DNA from: Atriophallophorus winterbourni | Lineage: Eukaryota; Platyhelminthes; Trematoda; Plagiorchiida; Microphallidae | Length of the DNA stretch: 64,000 nucleotides | Assembly (NCBI GenBank): GCA_013407085.1 | Contig: JACCGJ010018829.1 | Location: 1 to 64,000, forward strand | Reading direction: 5' to 3' | Shown: positions 32,003 through 45,200 of the stretch, piece by piece | How the letters are laid out: each line of letters starts with the position of its first letter | How positions within the stretch are numbered: the stretch's first letter is position 1 | Notes under the pieces: model-generated | Told to the model about the DNA's origin: nothing | What the model saw: only the letters and a program-made list of their open reading frames with translations | Databases searched by the model: none | Made by a program: the position numbers and the translations under genes

Positions 32003-33191
32003 CTGTGGAGAGGGGTATTTTCGTGCGGCAAAAACAAATGCTGGATGTCATCCAAACACACAATGCATCAAGATAAAATATTTATTTTATTCTTATATTT
32101 ATACTTCACAATGGATAAAATACACGAGAATGACGAATGCCAGAATACACAATATAAATATTTTAAAATAGAACCACTCCCTCTGTACTCATTGTTCCAA
32201 CAAATGTCTTCACAAAACATCGCCTTCTACCAAAAGGAATTCGATGGGATATCCTCAAATACAGAGGTAGTTGAAAAAATAACAAATAGCGTTGGTCGAT
32301 CCAGTCGATATAATTATGCTCGCGCGAAACCTAGTCACTTCCTCGCAGATCTACTCTTTCACTTTGACATTCATCTTAGGTACCACGGTAAAAGCTTGTA
32401 TATGTATTGCAGAAAATCTTAGCAGATATTGATTCCTTCATAAAGATCGCCCAGTACGTTAGCAAATATCATTCTAACTTTGCAAACTAGAAATCAACTG
32501 TCATTATATAAAACAAAAACGGTATCAAATCCTGGTATCTTGTGACGGAAAAGGATGCGGAATTCATAAAAATTTCAAATTCCTTGAAGTCTCGAGAGAA
32601 TTCACACATTAGGCAAGGCAAATTGCATGCTTGAAATTATAGAGCACAGAGAACCCGTTGAACGGTGTTTCATATATTTCCTTCTTCATTTCATTCGTTT
32701 TCCGATGTTAAAATCCTGCGACTAATCAGGGAATGAATCACTTTGCTAATTGTTCACTGCCCGCGACCTTTAGATATTATCAATTGAACTGTTTTCATTA
32801 ATTACCTAGATCGTCGGAAACAAAACTTGTTTTTCGGTAAGGTGGAATGCCTTATTGAATTTACAACGACCGCCTGATAATCTATTTTTGAGGCGTCAGT
32901 CAGCATTCATCGCCTTTCACCTTGTCAACAGGAACAGTTTCACCGCGTCAAAACCACGCATAGAGACCAGAAGTTAGACTTGGTAGTTGGAGATTATCTT
33001 TGACGCTCGCAATTGAGACACGTGTGAAAATTTTGAGATTACCAGAAACTAGTGAACTACAACTCAAATTTTGCTAAAACACTACAAACATACATAAACA
33101 TACATACATACGTACATACATACAATAAATAAAGCATACATACGTACACGACATACAAACAACATACATACATACATACATACATACAACA

Positions 33192-33222
<31 letters not shown>

Positions 33223-36200
33223 CATACATCCGTATATATAAACATACATACATACATACAAGCATGCATACATAAATAAATATATACATACAAACATATA
33301 TACGTACATAGATGCACACATAAATACATGCGCAAATACATACGTACAATCATATACACATGCATAGAAAGATGCATACATGCATACATAGATACATATA
33401 TGCTTACATACCTACATACATAAATACATACATACATACATACATGCATACATACGTTTATACGTACAACCATACGTACATCCATATATGCATATATACA
33501 AGGATACAGACACATAAACACACATACATACAAACATACATTGGTACGCAAATTAATGTTCGCCTCCATCGATAACTACTTAAACAGAAAAAGGCATTCT
33601 CTCAGGTGGATTTTGCAACTTGTGATGAAAGTTGAAAATACATTCTCAAATAAATTTCAAAAATGAAAATTGAATAATGATGATATTATTATATTAATTT
33701 GTAGTTAAGGAGAATATATGTCTACTAGGCTTACATTGGAACCAACTATGGGTTCAGTGTTGATATGCAATTTGCTAGCCAACGTTGGAAATTATATTAG
33801 ACCAATTATTTCTTACTAACTTTGATCATTTGAAAATTATTTTTAATAATATTAGTAATTATGGTTTAGCTGTCGACATTTTACGTATATACCAGGACCA
33901 TAGCATTTTTATTGTTTTAGCACCAAACAGACAGAACCAGGCATCTTTCAGACGGAAATTGACTACAATGAATTACTAAAATGAAGCACCGTAGGTCGAT
34001 TAATTCCGTGACGTTTTATAAATCAATGTCGAATGTAGCTAAAACTATCATTTACTTGTCCATCAGCCAATTGTGCTGCCTCGTCTCTGTCCATCAAACT
34101 TATTGGTTTACTGTCCGAAGCTTTTTCTTGGTCACCCTGCAAGAGAAAATATCACATAAATGAATTGTCCTCATTGAAAAGTTAGCTCATAATCGTGATC
34201 TATCATAATCTACTTTCCACCGCAACATTCAAGGTGATTTAGTTGTCGATCTTCGCTTGGTGTAATCAGTGTATTCAATGTAAGTTTTTTACAATCGACG
34301 CAGTCGATCGACTACGTGAGGTTCGGTTCATGCTCGAATGTGTTTTAACTGATCCACTTGTGCAGATTCGAGATTTCGCGAATTGATTTTACCAATGCGT
34401 TTCCAAACGAGGATGCCGGTAGAGTAATGAAACAATTGAATATTGGTTCCCAACTAGCACGTGCTACGCACATTTAATCTGCAAGCTGTACTCGTGAAAC
34501 CTGCACAAAGGCTTAGGCATACATGGACAAAACTGAATGTGAGGAGAGAGGCAACGTAGATGGCTGCAGCTACTATTCACATGATAGGTGGTTTGCCTTA
34601 GGTTTAATGAAAATTGGAAAAACTCATCCATTCGCTGTTACTGTTCTTTGTGAAAATGACAATGCATTTGTTTAGAATGTTGAAAACATTGACGAATAGC
34701 ATCATTAACAGGCTAAAAATTCGTGTATACCTACATCGTCTTAAGCAATGGATTTGACGATGAAAATTTGTTGGATATAAACGGTTAGTAGTAGCGAGTA
34801 ACCTTGCTATCTTCGCTAATAACTCATACAATGAAAATTTGCAGTGCAGATCAGCACTCTCGGGCAAAACACAAGAGCAAGAATTGCCGAACCTTCGGAC
34901 GACAAGAGTCGCGATTTCGTAAGAATTCGGCTTTCCGAAAGATTGCATTAGAACGGTTAGAGCGATTACATTTTCGGACACATAAGTTGATTGACAAAAT
35001 CGTTTGTCATCAAACGATATATGATTTGTCAAGGTTGGTGAAACGAGCCAAATGTAGTGAGGGCCTGAAGTCAACCGGTTGGTGAATCCGATCAAAGTGA
35101 AAACCGGTACAGACATGTTCAGGACAGTAATGTAGCAACGTGATTTCCGTATATTTGCGATATATGTATGAGGTTTTGTTATTTGTTATGTTCATATTAA
35201 ACGAGATCGACCAAATGGCGTGCAGTTGTGTTGTGTTATTCGCGAGTGAACGTTATCAACGTTGGAAAGGTTAACCTCACTGACGCAATCGACAAGTGGG
35301 TGTGAATCGGGGTGTGTGACGTGGTTATTGTGGCATCGAATGACCTAGAAACATGTGTGAACAATGTGATAGACGTTCAGCAATAGAGGAAAATATTCGT
35401 AGCTCAGGATGTGGATGGTGTTCAACTTGTGTTCGTTGAGCTTGCGTAGTTGTGATAGACGTTAAAACAAGATATGCGGATAGACGTAGTGTAATCACCC
35501 CCACCCTTTACGATATACCGACTTGATTGTGTGCGAACTTAACAAGCTTGATGGCGTCTTACGTAGCAACATTCATTTAAAAAAACAAACCACGGATGTC
35601 ATAAACGCAATCACATTGTGAATCTACCTCGAGCTGTGAAACACTCTTATAGCCAGACGTATTGTGGTGCTATTATACAACACACCAACGACTTTTCGAA
35701 AATCAGCGGTAATGATCCACCCGAAGACCGGAAATATCTGAATAATCTCCAACGGGAATAGTTAAAGCAAAGTAGGAGGGTTATATTTTCTCTAACCTGC
35801 GCCCAAAATTCTTGCATAATCAACATGACGACTTTAACTTGTATATCCCACGGCTTGTACATGGCGCAAAGGTCACACATCGGCATACTCACTGCGACCA
35901 CAGCCATTCTGAGAAAAGACAATAGGAAAGCGTTATTTAAATGTTGTAGTATTGAAAACTGTTGATTATTGCCACTTTAGGGATCAAAACTATAATTTCC
36001 ATGATGTCAGTTGTTATGACCTTGGTTTCTGACAGTGAAAAATTACAAATAAAATATTAATACACACACTTGCGTTGGTTTAATCGAATTAAGATTGTAT
36101 TCGTTGATCTTGAATCGAAATATTTTATTTTAGTGAGTAAAACAATGGGAAATAAAATAAATAACCACACCAAAACTCAGGTAACTCAGCGATAATTTTA

Positions 36201-39200
36201 TAGTTTATGTCTGGTAATTTCACCTAATGTGCGATACCTGATAATATAACACTGCAATCTAATTGTAGGTCGAGACCTACTCACTAGTCACAGAGGCTAC
36301 TAAAACAATCGATCGATGATACAATGCTGACGATTGCGATGATTTCCACAGCAGTGTACTAGATTATGTACGTCAATGATTTAACCACGGTATTAGTCAT
36401 TTGTTTCGTTCAGCCGGCCGGTTTTATATTGTCTTGCCTATTAAATCCAACTGACTTTCTAAGGATTGTGGTTTTCGACGCTATTAAAGGTTTTGAGCTT
36501 GGTACGACAGCAATGATTTGCGACACTACCGCAAGTGATAATGTACATGGCCTTGTGGCTAAATTGTTGGAATGACGCTTGCAAAATGAACGCTGCTATA
36601 GCTATTAGAACAACTTTCAAAGACGATTGCAGATAAGTTGTTATCAATGAAACTGTGGAAATTCGGTATTTGGAAAGGCTTCACTTTTCAACAAGCAACC
36701 TTTTGTATTTTTCAACAAGCTTGAACACATTATGATACGCGTAACTAGAATGCGAGACGCCTGCTGAATATCTATATTTGAAAAGACAAATTCTAATCCG
36801 CTCAATAGCGCACCTCAGGATTGGTTTCGTGGTGTATGCTCCTTTTATGAATTGCAGTGCGGTCTGTAACCGCATGTCTTGAAACGGCAGAGAAATTGAC
36901 ATGGTCAAATATTAAAGATGCTTTTTTATAGTTTCGAATCTGTGCAATCAGTTTATATCTCGGAATCGACCAGTTGGATTGAATCCCTCCCACAACCGTT
37001 GCTGAGCATTAAAGCTGTTTGGCTTCAGTCGTTTGAAAACGCTGGACCAAATCGTACTTACGTTATGTAGTAAGATGAAAAAATTTAAATACAGCAAATA
37101 GCTTCTTGAATTGATTCTCTATTTAAAATAAACCGATTCACAAATAATACGGATTCGCAGGTATCAAATTAATCGCAGGTCAATGATGATTGCGAACATG
37201 AAGTGCATTCGAATGTCATACGGACCATAAACCTCCGGCCCAAAACAATAGCAGGAAGCGCCAAAACGACCCTCGAAATGGTAAAAACATCCTCAACCTG
37301 AATATAAAAGCTCATTTGAATGCATCTCCACCACACACACACACACCACGACTGGTTTCGGGACAGTAGGATCAGGACCCGCATGCGCTTGAAACAGTGG
37401 AAGAATGGCAAACAAGTTGCGCTTGTACGCCACTGTTCAATCACATGTGCCCCCACTCATGAAAACTGGGTTTAAAACCCATGACCATGAAAATGAAATC
37501 TTATTTGCATGCATCTCCATCACACATACATGCACCACGATCGGTTTTTTGCTGTTCGCACTAATTAGGTAGGGACAGTGAGATCAGAATCCGCATGCGC
37601 TTGAAACAGTGGAAGAATTGTAAACAAGTTGCCATTGTACGCCACTAATGAGTAAGGGTGGTACGACCTACCTGTTCAATCACATGAGCCCACACTCATG
37701 CAGACTGGGTGTGAAACCCATGCCCATGAATATGAAAGCTCATTTGCGTACACCACGGCCATTTCGTGCTGTTTGCACTTATAAGGTAGGGACAGTAGGA
37801 TCTGGATCCGCATGCGCTTGAAACAGTGGAAGAAATGTAAACTAGTTGCGCTTGTATGCCACTGTTGGAAAAATTTGGCTTGACCAACCTGTTCAATCAC
37901 ATAAGACCCACTCATATAGACTGGTTTTAAAACCCATGACCATGAATATAAAAGCTCATTTGCATGCATCTCCATCACACATACATGCACCACGACCGGT
38001 TTTTTGCTGTTCGCACTCATCAGGTAGGGACAGTAAGATCAGAATCCGCATGCGCTTGAAACAGTGGAAGAATTGTAAACAAGTCGCCCTTGTACGCCAT
38101 TAATGGGTTAGGGTGGTACGACCAACCTGTTCAATTACATAAGACCCACTCATATAGACTGGTTTTAAAACCCATGACAATGAATATAAAAGCTTACGTG
38201 ATTGAACAGGTTGGTCGCACCAACATTTCCGAAAAGTGGCTTTTGATTTTCATGTTCTCAGATGATGACCACGATTACTCCAAAGATTGGTATACAAAAT
38301 ATTTTCCATACACATTATTAGATTAATACCGGTAATATTGATAATCTCTTTCAGATTTGAAAGAAATACTAACAATTACATTATTACCAATCGAAATAAT
38401 AAAGTTTTAATATTTTGTAATGAAACCCAATTTCCTTGTTGTCTGAATTGAAATAATGTTCATTTGACTCAATGAGTGAGCGGCTCGGTTGGAAAAAAAT
38501 CAGTCACAACTGTTGATCAAGTACTAAAATCGACAGAAATAAAACCCCTGTAGTTCTCTGACCTTTGATCAAAGTCCGACCAGTTGATCCCGCGATCAGA
38601 ATCCAATAGTTCGTCCAGCTTGTTTTTCGAATTCCAGAAACTGGCTAAATCGGTCGAAAGGATCGCGTGCTTGATGATACCGAGGATCTGGGAAATATGT
38701 GGCAACAACGCATGAACGGAACATCGTCAAAGCACGATTTGTCAATCAAGAAATACCGATGCTATCGTGATGCAGACACATTAACTTACTGTTCTGTACG
38801 AAGCGTTACGAAAATAGCGGAATATATTGTGATCACGTTGCTGTGTAAACAAGAAACAGTGATATAATTGGCGAAATGAATTGGGGATAGTGTAAATTTA
38901 TACTGAAACAATTAGAATAAAACTTGCAATCTTCAGAAAAGTAATGTGGATGGACAAATAGTGTGATTTGGCACAATGTGTGAGAATACTCGACACAGAT
39001 TTAATGGAACATTTTATTAACGTTCAGAGTTAGTGAATAATATTCGTGGCTCAGGATGTGAATGTTGTTCGTGTGGTGTTCGCAGAGCTCGCGTAATGGT
39101 TGTTGGACCAAGAGACGGAACTTATAAACCTATGAAAACCAATTGCCAGACAATTTGAAAGAAGTCCTAATGATCATGTATTTTAACTTGATGACCAACC

Positions 39201-42200
39201 GATCAACAATTATTAGGCCAACTTAGCAAACACCATCCAAACAACATTTTACAAACGTATTTGATAATATGAACTGTTTTTTGATTATAATCATGAAATC
39301 AATCTACAAAAAATTGTGCAGAAATAGCTTGGATGCATCGCTTCATGAATCCCAGCAATTTCCGCATAACGATGAAAGCTCATTCGTTTTCAAGTACTAT
39401 TCGAATCTTTTGAATGTATTACTATAATTGCGACCATTAACAAAGTGTTTACTCACTTGCAATATAGTAATTGTCATATTGAAGTGATGATGTTCCATTG
39501 GAGAAGAACTGTACAAAGAGGCAAGTGGAGTAGAGAACTTTTTCATGAAGCGATTGTCATAGCCTCGGTGATCCAGATCATGACACAGACACGCAATAAA
39601 TAAACATATCCTCTGAAAATAACAAAAAATATTTCAAGTTTAGTGGACAGTGAAACAAGAGTAGGATTCAACGGAATAACCCAATGGCACCGAGACTTGG
39701 GGATTATATGAAATTCTGGGGGACTCATTGTGAACCGAATCAAGACAAGGATGATATTACTTAATGTTTTTTACATATCCACACTCACTTACATACAACA
39801 ACCAATTCTTGACAGTTGGCCTTCGTTAGGTGGAGATTAGGTTAAGGGAATTAAATGGCCATGAATGCTGAGGTAGGATCGACAGTATTCATTGCTAGCT
39901 TAGATCGGTGTTCAGGTATTCACATTGAAATATTACATCGCAGGCGATTCTCGATGTTACGGGTGCAAGGAAGCTGCCGTGCTGATGTTGCTCTACTCGT
40001 TTACGAAACTTGTTTGAATGCATGTTCCATTCGAGGTGTAGGCACCTCTTCCCAGTCCCACCCTTCCCCATCTTTTAGGATTTTACTTTTTCATGGTTGT
40101 ATGGCAGTTAAGCATTCGGTACGTGCTACCGGTGTAATGCTGTCTCTGATGATGATGATGATGGTGCAATTCCCAAAATAATACAAATCTTATCAAGTGT
40201 TCTCGTAAGTTACATCAAATGTTCTATATGTGCATCGATTTCTGTGCTCCGATATACAATGAAATTCAATGCCACATACATCGAGACCATCAGTTACAAG
40301 GTTTGGGTTCCATGAATAAAGCTTAAATATTTACAACAGAAGTTTATTTCTTAAACAAAGCAAAACCTAAAGGCACTAAATGCGCCTCAGCAATGATACG
40401 ATGCTTTCTGTGATGCGTGAAATAGTTTGGTGTGAAGCTCATAATTAGTAGACATGTTATCGAGGCAATACTTTGGAAATTAAGTTTAAATACACATCTT
40501 CAATCTTAATATAATACTGAAGAATAATGAATTATATCGGAAGAAAGGCCAAGGACAAGCGTTATTGATCCGCAACATTGAAGCAATTATTCCTGTCAGG
40601 AGTCATTGCCACCAGCTGTATATTCGCATGGGCGTCTGACGCGCCTCAAACAAAATATACCCAACACGATGCTGATCATTCGATGTTAAAAGCATCGTAC
40701 GTATGTGTTTCACGAAACAAAAACTGTTATCTATGTGATTTAATCATTTACACTTTTATTCGAAGATGATATGCGGTTAGAAAAGCTATGCTTTACAAGA
40801 CCCAGAAAATATCAATAAGATCAAACAGTAGACGAAGTTTTCATGCAATATTGTTTAGGTTCAACAAAGTAAGAAGTTGAGCAGCAATATTATATGAATT
40901 ATCATCAAGCACAAAAATACGAGTGCCCATATGGTTATCTAGTGATTTTTCCAAAAGTGTCATAGGTTCCAGATTGTATCACCTTATTAGGTAAACTGAT
41001 ACACAAATGCACATAGCGGACACAAAATGCGTATTTACAATAGTGCAAAATAATATGCTGTTGGTAGTATTCAAACGAGTGACTACAAAGAAGTGTTACG
41101 GGAAAGATGAAACAAACCTCTGCAAGAATGGATTGTTTGATTAATCAAGGTGTAGATTAGTTCTCCTGATTGTTTGTCTCAATCAAGCTGAGTAAAGTAT
41201 GATAATTCTAAAGGGAGTTTCGAACGAATGATCAGATAGTTCAAGGACGAGCTTTATTGCACTGCACTGTGGAGTTTAAAATGGCTAAATATCATTTTTT
41301 AGGCAAATGTCCCTTGCTTATGCGGCATACTATGAACAGAAAGCAATGTTAAATTTCGGAAAACATATAACAGATGGAAACATTAAGCTTTGGCATGATT
41401 CGTGTCATAAAATAATTAAGCGTGAAACTTAGCACCATAACTTTAAACCACGGATGAAATACCTCCAAATGATTGAATTGATTTTCGGCAGCTTTGAGCA
41501 TATAGTACATCGAATGAGCCACGGAGAATCCATGATCCCAGTTATGGTAAGCCACCGGACGATAGTTTTTACGAACAGTCAACACGAAACGAATCAGTGT
41601 GGTTTTGTCGAAGCTGCAACCAAAGCACATCAGTCATAGGCCGTCGTATGAAGTTAGTACGGTCATCATATATCTCGAATGTAAACTATTATTATATCAC
41701 GTAGAGTATGTAAACGAAACGGAGGAGAACGTTTTCAGGTTAATTTAAAATTATGTTGCGTAAACCTTCTTGCGCTTATCAATTCGAGAAATAAAAAGCC
41801 ACTCACAGTTGTTTCCCGGCAAGGTCGTACATCATGAACAATACGGTCGGAACTTCTTGCATTTCCTCAACGTCCCAGGGAGAGAAGTTGTGACTAAAAA
41901 TTATGAGTAACTACAGGGCCGTCATACGCAAAGAAATTCATGCAGCAGTTATAAAAACAACATATTTCACAAATTTAATATCACCAATAAATAAATATGC
42001 ATAAATTACAATCAACAAGTACTGTTAAAAACTGTGGAAAATGTAGGTCTTTCGTGCTGCAGGTAAAAGTTTGAACCCGAAAGATCAGCCAACTCCATGG
42101 CATCAGAAATGCGGTATTCTTGCGGTAAATCGGATGAAATACGTCATCGTGAAGATCGATGGAAACCCGGCATGTTGAATGTGATATTTATCAATTTGGT

Positions 42201-45200
42201 ATGCAAAACCCTAACTTGCGAGTGATACGAACTAATCGAAGAAATCACCAGCAATAATTATGACAGAAGTTTGCATTCCGCATGACCAAATAAACAAACG
42301 CTGTGATAATTTACTGCTGCGATCAAAGACAGTTATTTTTAGTGCCGGCACATCGCCATTATAGCGACAACATTTGAAAAATAAATTTGGATGTTCTATT
42401 TGTCGATATGTTTCGGCTGCTCTATAAACAATGCTCTTAAACATCCCTTATCATAATGTTGGCGTACTGTCAAATTCCCTAAACAATTTCAGTAATTTTC
42501 AAGTTAAAAATTTGAGAGAATTATCCCAAAATATAAAACATAGTATAAATTAGTGAGTAAAATTTCAGTAGTAGAGCAACCGAATGGATTTTGTACATAT
42601 CGTATTCAATAATCATACACAACATTTGTCATGTGCGGTAAACAATACAAAGTGATTCTAAGAGAACACCGACCTGGTGATTCCGGGAATGATTTCCGGC
42701 ACATTGCATGGCAGAGCGTTTTCGACGTCGCTCGGCGAGACACAACTGTGGTATGTCAACACTTCCAGAGCAACGCGATATTTTCTGTCTGAACGATAGA
42801 TTCGGTCATACATCTGAATGGGATCAGAAGCTAATTTATGTGTTGTAATGTCTAGAGATCTTTTACAGCGGTAAAAAGAACAACGGTACAATACTGAATT
42901 TCTTTCGGCAACCATATCCAAACAGCCTTGCTGTATGAAGAGATTTTGAAGTGTAAAAGCCATTAGTCAACCCCTATGCAAACGGGAAATCACTATGCCA
43001 ATACCCGGTGGTAATGTGAAGCACAGATGTTAGAACATATATAGTTGATTCTTGAATCCAATGGTAATTGCGTACTGGCGTATGAAACATGTGGTGCCTG
43101 ACTCTTAGATCAGGACTTGTAACAACAATCAGCATGTAAAAATATCTGAAATTAAAATCCTACGTTATATTTTTTCTAAAAAGGTGAAGTGCTAATAGTT
43201 TATCTAATTGGTGATTGGATGGCAACAATGGGTTCAATCAGATCCTCCAATATTTTAAAGATTTAACCCGGATATTTTAAACACATACTTTATTTTGGCT
43301 GTGGTTGAGACTGCATCTTTCAGTAGTGAGGTTCTCGGTTCGGAGCCCCACTACGAATGCGCAACTTTGTGAAAAGCTGGTCAACATTCAATTCCTCACC
43401 GCATAGAGTTGTAACGTCGGTACCGAATATCTCCGGAGTGGCGACTGACTAGTATCGAGCCATTGGCTCAAATTTCACCTTCAGTGTTTTGTGAAAGCAG
43501 AAATAATGCACGGCCTTATGGTGATTTGAAGAAGAAGAAAAGGTTCAAGGATGACTTACTCGAGCAACGTTGATTGCCAGTCCACAGTAGGTGCAGTAAA
43601 CCTTTAGCAGGTTCTCATCTTCCTCGGTGAACGAACCTTGAAACTTGTTGATCATTTCAATGACACCAAGAACTCTGGGGATATAGAAAAAACATAACAA
43701 TGAAAGCTTAATTCAGTTGCTGCTGATACGCAGTAACAAAACTTAAATTTATACAAAACGTAAATACGTGAATGTAGACAACGGGAAATCCATGAACAAT
43801 GTTGAAATTTAAACTTTTGACTCGAAATCAAACATTGTGGTTCTGGTTTTAACCCATGGTTAGTCGTAAACACTTGAGATAATCGTTTTTTTCAAAGTCA
43901 AATATTACACAAATTTAATGGTTCTTGAAACCACTCACTCCTTTCCTTCAGACAGTGGCATCGCAAGCACTGTTTTTGTCACCTGATTTCTTGTCTCATC
44001 AACTTTGCGATAAAACCGCTCGTCGCTGTAGGCATCGTTGCTCCTTATCCCAATGCCTGTGCGGGCAACGTAGCCAACAATGCCTTGGTCTATCGGAAGT
44101 CTAAAGGTCATTTAAATAAAAGAGGATTTGAATACGATTAATTGGTGTTGAGCAAACTTGGACCATTTAAAATTGTATCAAAATGATGGAGTATAACGAA
44201 CGCCATGAATTTCCAAACGAATTGGGGCGATTTGTCAATTTATGCCTATATCTTGCGTGGCTTGAAACCAGTGCAATCCGAAAGGCAGCAAGTCATTCGT
44301 CTGAGATATGTTGTAACCTGCATTCAAAACATCAACTATTGAAGTCCACTAAACGACGAAGGCTTTATCAGTCAGCTTGGATGAAACATTGTGCACCTAT
44401 GATTCATTTGAATTTTTAAAAATCTGCGTTAGGGTAAACTCGATTTCATCATTTGCGGGGGCTTTTAATCATTGGAATTTTCACGAAATCTCAATGAACG
44501 AAAGTAGAAGATTTCGAGGTAGGTTATTTCCCTGACACCTCCCTCGTTACCAACCGTTCCTTTAGTTGGTTCGTATAAATTACTGACTAATTATAACTAT
44601 ACGGTTCAAAAGAGTATTACATAATTTATAGTCATTTACGACTGTTCTTTTAGTCGGTATACTTGAAGGCAAACCTGCCAAATATACTGTGTAAGAGAAC
44701 AGCTAATAAATGCATAACCATACTGTATTTTTGTTAAAGATTCCGATACAATTCGATCTGTAAGAAAAACATGGAACTTATTATAAACTTGAGTAGATTA
44801 ACTCCAAAAATTCGAAAAACGAAATTCAGAATTGATGACATGGCCACCAACGGCAAGCTTTATTTTCTGGAGAGGTGTGAACCGCGAAATCAGAGAGTAA
44901 AGTCGGCATGTCTATCCACAGGTAAATTAAATTTCAAGGAGGACAGTAACAATGTACGGACACCTACATTTTACTCGTTTATTCAAGCGGAAAATCAGTT
45001 TAAATTGACTGACATACGCAAGCAGACCGAAGTTCAAGGGTTATTAAACTGACGAGAAAAGCAACAACAAGCTAATCCAATTGAAAACCGCTAGCTTACG
45101 ATTCCTCACCTGATCTCCGTGCTTTCATCTTCAACAAACTTGGCGCAGGTTACATCGCCCATATCCAAAATGCTTGAATATAATTCATTTTTCTTGTGGT

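Noticed and set aside
31790..32422. 210-codon + strand ORF
   Set aside because: It overlaps the terminal PDE exon antisense and has no family resemblance; a shadow frame.
33074..33575. Overlapping Tyr/Val/Cys/Met-rich ORFs of up to 125 codons
   Set aside because: They are translations of the (TACA)n array in several frames.
39020..39070. Minus-strand segment reading [16 protein letters not shown], at first taken as the H-N-I-F exon of the PDE gene
   Set aside because: The same sequence recurs at 35370-35430 and beyond exon limits, so it is a repeat; acceptor and donor are weak. The exon at 38790-38840 has perfect splice sites, phase and the expected 17-residue length.
42030..42190. Possible PDE exon in the intron between the linker and first catalytic exon
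   Set aside because: No good acceptor or donor, and the neighbouring exons join directly in phase with expected sequence.
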